From positions 24,048,777-24,112,776 of the forward strand of contig NC_062227.1 in assembly GCF_902686445.1 (NCBI RefSeq): a stretch of 64,000 nt of DNA, in the 5' to 3' direction. This DNA comes from Sciurus carolinensis (taxonomy: Eukaryota > Chordata > Mammalia > Rodentia > Sciuridae). Shown one piece after another: positions 1 to 10,605 of this stretch. The notes under the pieces are model-generated. The model was not told the origin of the DNA. It made no database searches and was given only the letters and a program-made list of their open reading frames with translations. The first letter of the stretch is position 1, and each line of letters opens with the position of its first letter. The translations under genes were made by a program, and so were the position numbers.

Positions 1-252
1 CAAGCAATTCTTCTTTAAAAACACATAGCACTAAGCATGTCATAGTAATTTCCTGGCATATTTTCTTTCAGGCTCGCTGATTTAAACTTGAAGTATTTTC
101 TTCCTATCAATTATCTAGTGAACGCACCACAAAAACGTAAAATGTCATGACTGTAGTTATCTGAAAAATAAAAATTAAATCAGAATGCTAAACAAATCTA
201 TCTCCACTCTTTTAATGGACTCTTTACAAAGTCTGTGTTTTGAAATAATTTT

Positions 253-545
253 AGGCTTATAAAAGAGTTGCAAAAACAGTACAAAGAGTTCAAATACACC
301 ATTTGCACAGCTTCCCCAGTGTTAACATCTTACATAAGCAGAGCAGAGTTACCAGAATTAAGACATCAACACTGGTACAAAGCTACTAACTGAGCTCCAG
401 ACTTTACTCAGGGTCTGGGGAGGTAGCTCAGAGGTAGAGCACTTGCCTAGCATCTAAGAGGCCCTGGGTTCCATCCCCAGCACTGAAGAAGAAAAAAAAA
501 AAAAAAGGTTAAGTGGACTTTATTCAAATTTCGGCAGTTTCCCAC
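253..545. repeat. Old L1 (L1M-type) 3' region fragment, split by an ID SINE
   Basis: The text resembles the 3' part of ancient mammalian L1M elements (…ttacataagcagag…, …aagacatcaacactggtacaaagc…). It stops at 410 and resumes at 516 with the expected continuation, because an ID element landed in it. Orientation is not assigned. Confidence 0.55.
411..515 (+). repeat. ID SINE (tRNA-derived), plus orientation
   Basis: It has an A-box-like tagctcagaggtagagc and a B-box-like gggttccatcccc, followed by an A-rich tail to 506. Flanking copies gactttactca (400-410) and gactttattca (516-526) form an 11-bp TSD with one mismatch, so this is a normal L1-mediated insertion into an older L1 relic. Confidence 0.9.
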
Positions 546-714
546 AAACATCCTTGAAAGATTACTTTGAAAAATAAATTTTTCCGATAAATCCAAAATT
601 CAGTAGTCCCAAGTTCACATGGTTATGCTAAGGTTTAAGGTTTAATGTATTCCAAATACAGTAGCTAAAACAAAGGGCTAAGTATGGATTTCTTATTTTT
701 TTTTTAACATTTCA

Positions 715-832
715 CTTTTTTTTTTAAATATATACCTTTATTTTATTTACTTTTATTTGGTGCTATGGATCTACCCCAGTGCCTCATATGTGTGAGGCAA
801 GCATTCCACTCCTGAGCCACAACCCCAGCCCT
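715..832 (-). repeat. ID SINE, minus orientation, with A/T-rich tail
   Basis: The reverse complement of the ID body is visible (gtgctatggatctaccccag… gagccacaaccccagcc). It is preceded by the T-rich complement of a tail built from AAATAAAATAAAGGTATATA-like units, the tail form common to many ID copies in this window. Confidence 0.85.
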
Positions 833-1139
833 CAAAGTCTGTATTTCTATTTCTGCAAACTAAAGCTTAACAGAACTTAATACATCACCCCCATTACACG
901 TAGAACTAAACACTTCATCATATAACACATTACAACTTGACTTTTAAGAAATGGGTCAAAATGGAATAACTGGCCAACTCTCTGGATTCTTACCATGGAA
1001 AAAGGAAGTTCAAGCAAAACTAAAATGACTTAACTTTCTCCCTCAGGTCTTATGTGCTTTGTACATAATTAATTAATATTCAAAGCCTTGGAGAAAAAGT
1101 GAACTTGGGCTAGTCTACCTACAAGTTAGATATAAACAC

Positions 1140-1228
1140 TTTTTTGTGTGTGTGGTGCTGGGGACTGAACCCAAGGCCTTGTACATGTGAGGCAAGCACT
1201 CTCCCAGTTTAGCTCTATCTCCAGTTCC
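1140..1228 (-). repeat. ID SINE, minus orientation, diverged
   Basis: The reverse complement of the ID body runs from gtgctggggactgaacccaagg to ctccagttcc. The B-box complement (gggactgaaccc) is clear; the A-box side is mutated. Confidence 0.8.
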
Positions 1229-1644
1229 ATCATAAACATTTTAAAGTATAAGGTTTACAGTTGATAAAGTCCTCCTGGGTCAAAATCTTAATTCTTTTCT
1301 CTTCCAATGAGTTTAGCCCTCTGTTTCCGATGTCTGGTATTCAAAAGATGTGTGTCTACCTCTTGAAATAATTCACTAGCAATCTTAATTTCAAACTCAT
1401 TCCAAAGGAGGCCAGTTCAACACTACTGTAGGGCACAGCAAGGTGTCTTATGTATAAATCTCAGTTATTACATAAAAAATTCCCTGAGTACATAAACTCC
1501 ATGGTTTGGTCTATTAGGTGATCTCAAGAGAAGCCCCACAGGGAAAATGTAGGCCAAATCTAACTTTTAACAATCACTCCTCTCCTTCCTTTTATGCCAG
1601 TCAATTCACACAAATCCTGAAAGTTTGCAAATGATCCAGATTCA

Positions 1645-1765
1645 CATTAATAATGTATTAAACAGTGAGTGCCTGTGAGAGCTAGGGCCCTGTGTTAAGT
1701 GTTATATGGGGAACCAATAAAGAAAAAAATTTTATTTTGCCCCCAAGGAGCTTATAATCTGGCTC
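1645..1765. repeat. L2/MIR-type relic (putative)
   Basis: The wording 'cctgtgttaagtgttatatgggg … cccccaaggagcttataatctgg' resembles the widespread old LINE/SINE tail phrase 'tgctaggcactggggatacag … tggagcttacattctag'. It is short and decayed, so family and strand are not assigned. An 81-codon frame over it (1699-1944) is not considered a gene. Confidence 0.35.
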
Positions 1766-4012
1766 CTTTGTTTGTAAAATCTATTCCTACATCAGATGAA
1801 AAACAGCCAAGTATTGCCCTTCCCAGAAGAACCCTAAAAAGAAATGTGTCAATGTCACTCACAGCATCAGAATTAACTTTCTCAAACATACAAAATAATA
1901 AAACTCCACTTTTGCAAAGCATGAAGTGCCCTGAACCTGTATGAACTAAAATGCAAAGTGAAGGGGAAAAAGTGTAATGAACTGCAATATCACTGATCCT
2001 TGCACACATGAAATCTGCCAAATTCAAATTTTTTAAATGTCAACATTGCTAAGCAATCACTTGGATATACCCCTTCATTTCCCTTTTATGCACTAACATA
2101 CCAGGATAACTCTGATTTTCCAAATAAAAAAAGAAGAAACACTTCAGTTAATGATATAATTTGAATAAATAAAAATATGCATTTCCTCCGAAAGAAAAAC
2201 CAGGCTAAATTTTATTAAAAGCCTATTTGGGTTTGATTGATCGTTTAAATTAATCTTAACAAGGAAATAGATCAGTACAAAGAAGTCTGAAATCCTTTAT
2301 AATGATAAGGTGCCCATGGTTTAAATAAACCTCATAAAAATTCGTTTCCACCTCCTAGGATACAATTTAAAAATTCACCCCAATGATATATGACATGGCT
2401 TAAGTTTAAACAAATCCAGGCAGAGTTACAGATCTTAATGCAGAGGAAACATCACCAAAGCCCTCAAGCTTGGGTTCTAATGCTAATAAGTTACCAGTCA
2501 CTCAAACTGGCAAGTGCTATCCTTTATTCACTAGTAAAAATGCAGTCCAAAATCTGCATCCAATCAGACACCTGTGCATCATTATATCAAAATCTCTGCA
2601 GCACGTGCAATTATCTGCTAAGGAAAAATTAAACTTGAGGAAGGGTATTTCTCTTCAAGTTAATTGTTTTGGGTTTCTTTCAGAGCTCAGGGCAATCAGC
2701 TATCTACAAGCTCCCCTCTGTCCCCTAGTAAGGGGTCCAGCAGCTCAGCAACATGTAAGACACAACCTTCTGTGCTTGTGTATCCAGAGGACCAACAGCC
2801 AATGGTCCTGGACTCCAAGAAAGTAAAAATCGATATTTCCACGCGCCAGAGTGCCAAATGTCTTTAATGTTTAAAATGTGCCTTTTGCTTTTAATGAAAG
2901 TCTCCGTCAAAAAAAAAGTGTCCAACTTACTCATTCCTCCCGAATAAATAGAAACCTATTCTGCAAACCAAGTTTCAGCCTAAACAGCTTAAAAGAAAAG
3001 AAAAAAGTCCACAGCTACCACTGTGCATGGATTTTAATGACGCTCATTTAATAAGCACGGGCAAAGTAACGATGTTGCCGGCGTTTGCCTATACACTGGT
3101 GTCCTCCAGGTACAAAAAGGGGATCCTGGGTAAACCCTGGAGCAACGTGCTTGTTCTGACCTCGCCCCGACCCCGATCTCGGGGTCCTGTCTCCACGAGA
3201 GACTACTCTGGGCTCCTAACGCCCCAGTGCGCCCTCAAGCACACGCTTGCTCGCGTGCACGCTGCCAGTCGCCTCCTTCCACCTGGGACACCAGACGCTG
3301 CCCAGCTGGGTTTAACAAGTTGCCACTAAACGCGAGGCTCCGCCAGGGGGCCGAAGATGGGGAGGAGGTGTCCGGTGCGGCGCAGGACCTCAGAGGCCCG
3401 GGTATGCGGGGGCGGTCACTTCCTCTACTGTAGCGCAGACCTCTCTGGAATCGACAAGGAACGCTCGTCTGGGCTCCCCCAAGGCGCCGCGCAGCTGCGG
3501 GGATCTACTGAGGTCGCTGGCCGCTCCGGGTAGGAGTCGGCAGGGACCCGGGAAATCGCCCCGGGAGCTGCGGTTAGATGAGGGTGATCAACGCGGGCGC
3601 AGATGGACACTGGTGGCCCCGGCCTGCTGCTGCTCCGGGTCGGAGGGTACGGTGCAGCGCCTACGCCCCGTGGCGGCTGCTGAGAACTTCAGGCAAAGTT
3701 TTCTGTTGTTCCTTTAGGAGCTGGCCAGGGACTTGAAGTGGCGGGCATCCAAACCGAAGCACTAGCCCAGGCCGCGGAGAGAGAAGGGCCAAGCGCGAGT
3801 CGGTCCTAGCGGCGGGCCAGCTCCACCGGCCCGGGTACTGGGCGCCAGCCCTCTCTTCAGGCCCCTGGCCCTGCGCCCTGCTGACCCGCAGACGCGGAGC
3901 CTGACCCACCGCGCCCCCTGGCCGGCCCCGACGCCCTCCTCGAGCTCTCCTACTGGGGAAGTTTGGTGTCCCAGACACCTCGCTCTGACCCCTCCGCCCC
4001 AGGAATGGCTGC

Positions 4013-4018
4013 GCTTAC
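4013..4018 (-). other. PTPRM: Splice donor of PTPRM intron 1
   Basis: The minus strand reads TTTTCAG then GTAAGC at the exon/intron boundary, so the GT lies at 4018-4017. It matches the U1 consensus well. It fixes the coding end of exon 1 at 4019 and leaves a phase 1 codon, consistent with the Gly that follows ETFS in PTPRM. Confidence 0.9.
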
Positions 4019-4091
4019 CTGAAAACGTCTCCCCTGTAGCAGTTAGCAAAAGTCCGGCCAAAGTCGCCAGGCAAGTCCCAAGTCTGCTCAT
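4019..4091 (-). CDS. PTPRM: PTPRM exon 1, coding part (signal peptide of receptor tyrosine phosphatase mu)
   Basis: Read on the minus strand from the ATG at 4091, the 73 bases encode 24 codons plus one base: MSRLGTCLATLAGLLLTATG, then ETFS. This is a classic signal peptide with a short polar N-terminus, a Leu/Ala core and a small-residue cleavage region. It matches the start of human PTPRM as I remember it, apart from residues 2-3 and Ala to Thr at 19. PTPRM is a type I membrane protein with MAM, Ig and fibronectin III domains outside and two phosphatase domains inside; it mediates homophilic cell adhesion and dephosphorylates junctional proteins. The exon ends in CAG followed by GTAAGC, a consensus donor, giving a phase 1 intron that would complete a Gly codon in exon 2. 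The start has A at -3, a good Kozak context. No other PTPRM exon lies in the window. A paralogue (PTPRK, PTPRT, PTPRU) is less likely because this leader is mu-specific as I recall it. Confidence 0.93.
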
Positions 4092-4650
4092 GGTGCTGAG
4101 TGCGCGCCCGGCCGCTCCCCGGCGGCGGCGGCGGCTGCCGAGGGTGGGCGCGCGAAGGCGGAGGGGGTACCGGAGCTAGGGTTTCCACACAGAGAGGAGA
4201 GACGCAAAGCTTTGATTCAAACCCCCAAAGTGCCAATAGTTGCAGAAGTCCGAACTCCAGCGGCTCCCGGGACGCGGGGACGGTGTCCTGGGTCCTCTTG
4301 CCCTGCTCCTGGCCCCGCTCCGCGTCTGGCACTGCTGCGAGAGGGAGCGGAGGGCGCGTCCGCGAAGCCAAAATCCTCCCTGGGTTCCGGCAGCTGCGCC
4401 CGCCGCCGCTCGCCTTCCGCTGCTCGGGACCCGAGCCGCCGGCGCCGGCCTTGGCCGTGGCGGTGGCCGTGGCCGCGCGCGTCCTGCCCGTCGCCTCTCT
4501 GCTGGCAGCCCCAAGCCAGCCCCAAGCGGCGGCGCGCCGATGGCCGAGAGCCCGCGCAGGCTGCGCGCGGGGCTCTTGCTCCCCGACTGACTGGCGATGC
4601 CCCGCAGGCCGGCTGAAGGGAGCGCCCACGTCACGGCCGCCCGGCGCCGC
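4092..4650 (-). other. PTPRM: PTPRM 5' UTR and core promoter region (extent approximate)
   Basis: This GC-rich block lies directly upstream of the start codon on the minus strand. I find no ATG on the minus strand between 4092 and about 5238, so a long leader could be scanned without upstream start codons. No TATA box is evident, as expected for a CpG-island promoter. A CRE/ATF-like TGACGTG (minus strand) lies at 4627-4633, and several GC-box-like motifs are scattered through the block. The transcription start cannot be placed from sequence; an end near 4500-4700 is a guess based on the few-hundred-base leader I recall for human PTPRM. Confidence 0.55.
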
Positions 4651-5299
4651 CGCGGCCCGCTAGAGGGCGTGAGCGCCCGCGCCCCACCGGCCGGTGCCCA
4701 GGCACTGGGCGGCCGCGTTGCCTCCGGGAGCTCCACCGGGGGTGGCCTCTCGGCCACCGCCGCAAGTGCGGGCGTCACCCGCGCGGGGAGGAGCGGCCGC
4801 AGGGTTGCCACCCTCTGCCCCTCCTTGCCCTGACCGCGTCTTCTATTTTGGTGGCTGGCTTCGGGAGCGTGGCTGTGGAAGGGGTTGCGCCTCGCCAGAA
4901 GTTTGTCCCGGGTCACGAGCCGCGAGTAGTTTGAGAGCCGCGAGGCGGGACCAGCGGCCTGCAGCCCTGCGGGCGCGGCCACGGCGACTCGGTCTCTGGC
5001 GCCGGACGGCAGTGTCACCGAACAGGGCGAGCTGCAAGCGGAGTCGCAGGGCCGGCGCTCCCCGGCGGCTGCTGGAAAGGCGAGCGAGATGATCGTGGAG
5101 GTTACGGAGGGCTGCGGGCTTCTCCGTGCCGCCGACGGAAAGAAGTTGGCGGATGCCTGCGCCCGGGTAGCCTCGCGGGGCACACGCGCCGCTGCCCCGA
5201 ACCCCCGCACCCGGGAAGCAGGGCGCGCTTCTACGCTGCATGGTGTCTAGGCGTCCGGTGTGCGAGCCGCGGTCTGTCATGGAAGGCGGCGGTCACACC

Positions 5300-7190
5300 G
5301 AAACCAGGGTTTGAACATAAACCGTGATTTCTGTATCTGGTGCAAAGTGCTGGGGAAAGGGGGAGAAAGAAAGATGGGAGTGAATCAAGAAATGTCTCGA
5401 AATATTTTAATTTGCCATTTTGTGTCTCAGATGACTTATTGAGAATTTTAAAATTTTTCCACTGCTTCAGTTAAAGTGTGAATTTTAAACATTTTATTTA
5501 TTTTTTAAGGATCCATCTCCCTCAGAAAAAGCACATTGAACCAGCTCAAGACAGCTATAGGCGCCTGGTCTACCCACTGCAAGGCAAAGAGATCTTGGGA
5601 AGAGATTAACTTAGAAATCATAGTAACAGTTTGAATATCAGAATGTTCTAACTTGGCATGGAGTCAAGTCCCTCTGGACTCCAAGGTGCCAGGAGCTCTC
5701 CAGGACTACTTCCTTTAAGAGGCATCCTCTACTCAGCCTGCTTTATGGTACTTTGAGGCTCTAATAAATACATTGACCCATGTTCATGCTGACCAGGTCT
5801 ACTGAGAGCCCCAGAACCAGCAGACAAGGATACCTTACAGGTATCATCCTCCCAGGGGGAATTTGGAGATCCCAGGACTTTTTCCTTTGATATGGCCACC
5901 AGTACTTTCTTCCTGAATTCCACTTACTAGGTCCTTGTCAGACCTGCTGTTTAAAATAAGTCTCCATATTAATAATGGTTATCTTAATATGACCTCACAT
6001 TGCCATGTTATTTTATCCAAATATGTACCTGTTGAACCTTATATTTAATTGCAAAATGAAATTTTGAAGTCCGACAAGAAGGGGAGTCTCTTATTTCCAA
6101 AAAGGATCAACAAGCCAGGGTGATCCTGTCAGCAACCTGGGATTGTGCCTATACCAGAACACAAATTTGCTTTTTTTAAATGGCAGTGGGTTTTCCAATA
6201 GAGTTTTACACAAGCAAGGATCCAGATAAGAAGTAAAAATCAGTCTAGTCACGTTGCTTCTGAGTAACTTCTTTAAACTGGGCGAAGAGGTTAATGTTAG
6301 GATAGGATTTCATTGGCAAAGTATATTAATTCTTTCAGTAAATATCTATTAAGGCAGGCCCTGTGCTAAGTGTTTGCCAGACCCTGTGCTAAGTGTCAGA
6401 GATTGTCTTAGCCTGGGCTCCCTCAGAAGCCCACCTTAAGGTTAGAATTTAAGTACGAGTGGTTTTTTTGATTGTGGGAGTGCTTTTTTTTTTTTTTTTT
6501 TTAACTAGGAAATAAAAGAAATCAATATAGGGTGTGTTAATGAGCGGGTTACTGTGAAGGCAACTGACCTTGATCCCCTGGGAATCTTCAGGGTTTGGAA
6601 ATTCCATTGCTGCTACCACAGGACTTCCCTAGTAACCCGTGGAAAATTCTGTCCCTTCCTACTGTTTCTTAAAGTTCAGGGGAGGGTCTGAATGTCAATT
6701 GTCCTTGTTCTCTGCTCTTCATGACAATGGTAGACTGCCTTAAGAGCCTGCCTTCACATTTCAAAGGGTAATGGGGTTTACCCAGCAGCAACTTCCCTTA
6801 CAATTCAGAACTACTACTATTTTTTTTTTTCACTCCATCTTAAAGATAAGTGGTCAAAGCAGCCTTTGAGCCCAAAGGGAAGGCCTCTATTGAAAACGGA
6901 TGCACCCTGAGGAAGGGCCCACCTAAGGGTGCTCCCAGTGGGGCGTTTGCTTTGGCTTGTATTTTCAGCAGTGGAGATTTCTCATTTTGGTCTAAGTACA
7001 CATCACTCCAGGGTATCTGGGGACAATAATGACATTTACACTGTGGTTGGTCAGAGTTAGAAATGCTGTCAAGCAAGCCCCTAATGTAGACCTACTTACC
7101 ATATGTCTACATTTTATCAAGCTAGCAGACTACTATATATCTTATTATATCTTGATAAGAATCAAAAGTTTTTAAAAACATAGTTTTGGG
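5300..7190. other. Upstream flank, mostly unassigned sequence
   Basis: AT-rich DNA beyond the CpG island. It includes an L2-like phrase at about 6325-6410 with a small internal duplication (ccctgtgctaagtgt at 6359 and 6382), a T-run at 6485-6502, and text from about 6405 to 6830 that has the feel of an old interspersed repeat of unknown family. The block at 5640-5930 could be an old LTR, but I could not place it. No gene seen. Confidence 0.5.
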
Positions 7191-7193
7191 GAT

Positions 7194-7288
7194 TTGTTTT
7201 TGTTTTTGAGGGGAGAGAGTTGCTAGGAATTGAACCCAGGACCTTGAGCATGCATAGTACTGACTAGCATGAAGGGCACCCCCAGCCC
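7194..7288 (-). repeat. ID SINE, minus orientation, diverged
   Basis: Reverse-complement ID body: ctaggaattgaacccaggaccttgagcatgc … cacccccagccc, with the T-rich tail complement on its left (gatttgtttttgtttttgag). Internal changes blur the A-box. Confidence 0.78.
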
Positions 7289-7889
7289 TTACTATAGTGT
7301 TTATGTAACAAAAAGTCAACCAAACATCAAAGTTGACAAAATACATTATTTTCCATATCTAGATTTTCTGTTAAGAATCTGTCTGGCTATATGGATAAGT
7401 AACCCATACATAATTCATATATTTTGGCATATATATTTCAGAAAATGGGTGTATTCCTTTATTTTAGTAATATCACCAATTAGGTTATAATCAAGATTTT
7501 CCCATAATGTGTGTTCTATTAACAGCAAGGATCTAAAGCTATGCATTTCTACATGGTAGCACCTAGTCACTTTCAGCTTTGTCACCTTGTGGTACCAGCT
7601 GCATTTCCAGTGCTCAGGAAGAACATATGACCAATGGCTATTGTACTGGAAAGCCCAGATAGAGAACATTTTCATCACCACAACCGTGATCTAAAAGTTT
7701 AGTGTATTCAAATTACACAAAATCTGAGCATATATTTTCATCAAAAATGTCAATTTTTTAAATCCAGAAAATTAAAATTACTTTGTACAGCTGAAATTTA
7801 TCTTCTTTCAGATGATTCGAAGTGATCTATTAGAATTCACATTCAAAATACAAATTATAACTGAATTTCAACATTTAAATATATATATT

Positions 7890-7946
7890 TTTCTTACTGA
7901 GATTGAACCCAGGATCACTTAACCACTTAGCTACATCTGCCACCTT

Positions 7947-7981
<35 letters not shown>

Positions 7982-8105
7982 CAGGCAGGTTCTTGCTAAG
8001 TTACTTAAGGCCTTGCTAAGTGACTGACGCTGGTCTTGAATTTGCCGCCCTCCTGCCTAGGCCTCCAGAGTTGCTAGGTTTATAGGCATGTGCCACCATG
8101 CCAAG
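7890..8105 (-). repeat. Dimeric MEN-type SINE (B1-like + ID-like), minus orientation
   Basis: The reverse-complement ID-like half (attgaacccaggatcacttaacc…) comes first, then a poly-T stretch (7949-7981), then the reverse-complement B1-like half ending tttataggcatgtgccaccatgcc. This is the fused dimer I associate with sciurid rodents. Confidence 0.88.
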
Positions 8106-8109
8106 TTTA

Positions 8110-9605
8110 AATAAATATTTTTAAACCTTAAACTGTTTCATGTTTGAAATTTTAATTATAACTTATTAATGTTTAAATAAAACGTAAGCCTATCAGCAAT
8201 TCTAGCACTGAGTCCACCCAATATAAAAACTGCCAATATAAAGAACTAGTATCAAGTTTCCTGTGTTAGTCACATAGCTACCATTTTAACAGTGGTGCTC
8301 ATTATTTAACTTTATAAAATACTCCTCAATGACCATCTTCAACTACACACAAATATATACTAATGTGTGAATTCCTTTGGAACCGTAGATTAGATCATAA
8401 ATGAAACAAGGAAATGGGTGTTGGTATTACTTGGGAAACAACACCCATTATCTATGACTGTAAGATCTGCTTGCTATCCAAAAGGAAGGATTTGACAGTT
8501 TCATTATTTTCACTTCAAATCAGTGTCCTCCACCATAACATCCTACATGCACCGAGGAGTGACCATCTTCCCTGTCATCAGCATCACATCCTGCAAGCCT
8601 TTGGGGTGCTGGGTACAGCTACCTTTTGTTTCAAGGACATGGGGCATAGTTGGGGTGAAGTGTTTTCTGGGGCCTGCATAGAGCCAATATTTGAGTCATG
8701 TTTTATGCTCTGTCAGCCTAAAGCGCCAGACCCCTAGTGACTGAGGTGACCATGTGTTCCTAAATAAATATTTTTACAGGTTCGTGATACTTGGGTTCTC
8801 TAAGGTCCAGGCCAGGGAGAACTTTAGCCTAGTTTGTGTGGAGAACTGCTGGCTGTACCTATGTAGTGATAAAGCCTTTGGCAACAGTAACTATTTCTGA
8901 TTTTCATCCCAAACCCATTAAAGTAAGTAAATTAAAAAATGAAAACTGATCTGACCAAAACCCATCCCTCTTATCCTAAATGTTACGTTGAATTTGGAGG
9001 TTAACCATGTGTAGGAAGTTCCTTAAGCCATAGAAAGTATCACTTCACCTGCCAGAGAGCATAGAGGGAAAGGATTATTTAAATATCCCCAAGACAACAT
9101 AATAGGGACTGTGGTGTTCTCTTGCTGAGATGACAACTTCCCATTCTTAGATATATGTTGGGATCATGAAAATGTACTCTGAGATAATAAATGGAAAGTG
9201 GAAATAAGCACCCCTGTATAAGATTCCACAATGAGACGTTCTTTTCTATTGATTAAAAAAGTATGTTTGGGGGAGGGAGGAAGGGGAGAAGGATGGACTT
9301 GAATTGGAAGTATGAATCCCAACTGTGTGGGTAAAATTAGTTCCTTTCCACTTTCTGGCTTGTAGAAATGGTATTAGATGTGAAAGCTCTGTGTAAACTC
9401 TGAGGCACTGAGCAAACGTGATTATTTATCATGTTGATCTCTGATTAAGCAAAGCTTTAAGTGAGCAGTGCCCCTCACTCCGGCCTGGCCTGCTTCCCTG
9501 TTTCTTTATTTTAGAGACCTGTGTGAGCTGTGGGGCAGCAGAGGGATACCTGCCTGGGAGACATGCATATCCCTGGACTCAAACACACACCTTACTCATT
9601 GGGGG
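8110..9605. other. Intergenic, no recognised element
   Basis: AT-rich sequence. An open frame of 107 codons at 8414-8737 has no recognised motif and is of a length expected by chance. A purine-rich patch (gggggagggaggaaggggagaagg) lies near 9270-9294. I see no confident repeat. Confidence 0.45.
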
Positions 9606-9609
9606 TATT

Positions 9610-9680
9610 TATATATTTTTGTGGTGCTGGGTGAACCCAGGTTCCCACGAATGCTCAGCTTTACCACTGAGCTCCACGCT
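9610..9680 (-). repeat. ID SINE fragment, minus orientation
   Basis: The reverse-complement ID core (gtggtgctgggtgaacccagg … accactgagctcc) is present but damaged in the middle and short on its right side, where a MaLR LTR begins. Confidence 0.7.
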
Positions 9681-9965
9681 TCTGGAGTACAAGATCGCTG
9701 GGCTGCCTCAGGTGATGGTCTTGCTGGCAGAGCCCTGAGGTAGCACAGGGCCTCATATGGTAGAGACAAATTATATGGGTACATATGTGTGTCTCTTCTG
9801 GTGTCCCCTTGTAAACCACCACCCTCATGACCCTACCTAAACCCAATCCCTTTCCAAAGACCCCACCTATAAGCACAATGTCCAATTTTCTCCCCTCTTA
9901 ATATCTCACAATGGGGATTAACCTCAACTGAATGTCAGAGACAAATCATATTCAAACCATAGCAA
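9681..9965 (-). repeat. MaLR-type LTR, minus orientation
   Basis: The plus strand reads '…ccctcatgaccctacc … ccccacctataagcacaatg … attcaaaccatagca', the complement of a MaLR LTR that begins TGCTATGGTTTGAAT. No internal coding region accompanies it, so it is a solo LTR or fragment. Confidence 0.8.
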
Positions 9966-10381
9966 ATGTATGCGAACATAGAACCAGGGAGAGTGGAATG
10001 AAGACGAAAAGCACATGACTGGTTTGTCACAGGAGCAAGAAGAAAGCAGGCCACCTAACCTTCCACCAGCCAGTTTTTACCTGAACAGAAAAAAGAATGG
10101 GGCAGGTGCCCTTTTTTGTGACTGTTCTTATCCTGCCTAAGGTCAGAACCTGTCACTGACAAAAGGCAAAGCTCATCCAAGCACGGTTCAAAGGCACGGT
10201 TGCATAAAGGCTTAAATCACCAGGTTGAAGTCTTAGATGTTGCAGGAATTCCTGCTCATGACCTGATTAACAGGGGAGAGGTAACAAATTTTAGCTAGTT
10301 TTTTGCCTTGCCTACATTACGCTCAGAATATAAATTAATTTCCTACAAAACTGGTACTAGGGTAACACAGCATTTGTATAG

Positions 10382-10575
10382 TTTTTTCTTCTTCTTTTTG
10401 CAATAGTAGGGATTGGACTCAGGACTTCACACTCAAGAACTCTATCACTGACCTACATCCCCAGTCCTATTTTTATTTTGAGACAGGGTCTTACCCAGAC
10501 TAACCTCAAACTTAATGATGCTCCTCCCTCAGCCTCCCAAGTAACTGGGATCACAGGCGTGCACCACTGCACCTG
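10382..10575 (-). repeat. Dimeric MEN-type SINE, minus orientation
   Basis: ID-like half (gggattggactcaggacttcac … ctacatccccagtcc), then gagacagggtc and the B1-like half ending gggatcacaggcgtgcaccactgc, all in reverse complement. Confidence 0.88.
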
Positions 10576-10605
10576 TTAACCCCATTCTCTTTTGAAGTGT
10601 TAACC

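Larger units (their letters stand above)
1..4018 (-). other. PTPRM: PTPRM intron 1, proximal part
   Basis: This is intronic by position, lying downstream of the exon 1 donor on the minus strand. The part nearest the exon (about 3130-4018) is GC- and CpG-rich and belongs to the CpG island. The rest is AT-rich and holds three ID SINEs, an old L1 fragment and an L2-like scrap. I see no further exon. Short open frames at 1699-1944 and 2470-2826 have no recognisable protein character. Intron 1 of PTPRM is very long in mammals, so the lack of exon 2 is expected. Confidence 0.85.
3130..5290. promoter_or_regulatory. CpG island over the PTPRM promoter
   Basis: From about 3130 to 5290 the sequence turns sharply GC-rich with dense CpG, against AT-rich DNA on both sides. 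The island contains exon 1, the presumed promoter and the first 900 bases of intron 1. Long open frames on both strands here, up to 344 codons, are artefacts of a stop-poor GC-rich sequence. An island of this size usually marks a broad TATA-less promoter and often fires in both directions; a divergent plus-strand transcript starting near 4700-5300 is possible but nothing in the sequence demonstrates it. Confidence 0.88.

Noticed and set aside
411..506. tRNA-like A and B boxes suggesting tRNA genes here and at the other ID copies
   Set aside because: They have no tRNA cloverleaf, carry A-rich tails and TSDs, and occur many times: they are ID SINEs.
4015..4629. 204-codon minus-strand frame crossing the PTPRM start region
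   Set aside because: It reads the 5' UTR and exon 1 in a different frame from the signal peptide and ends just past the splice donor.
4176..5210. 344-codon minus-strand open frame and several 100-200 codon frames in 3660-5280
   Set aside because: They lie in a GC/CpG-rich promoter where stop codons are rare, overlap one another on both strands, lack an ATG start, and are made of Arg/Ala/Pro/Gly-rich text without domains.
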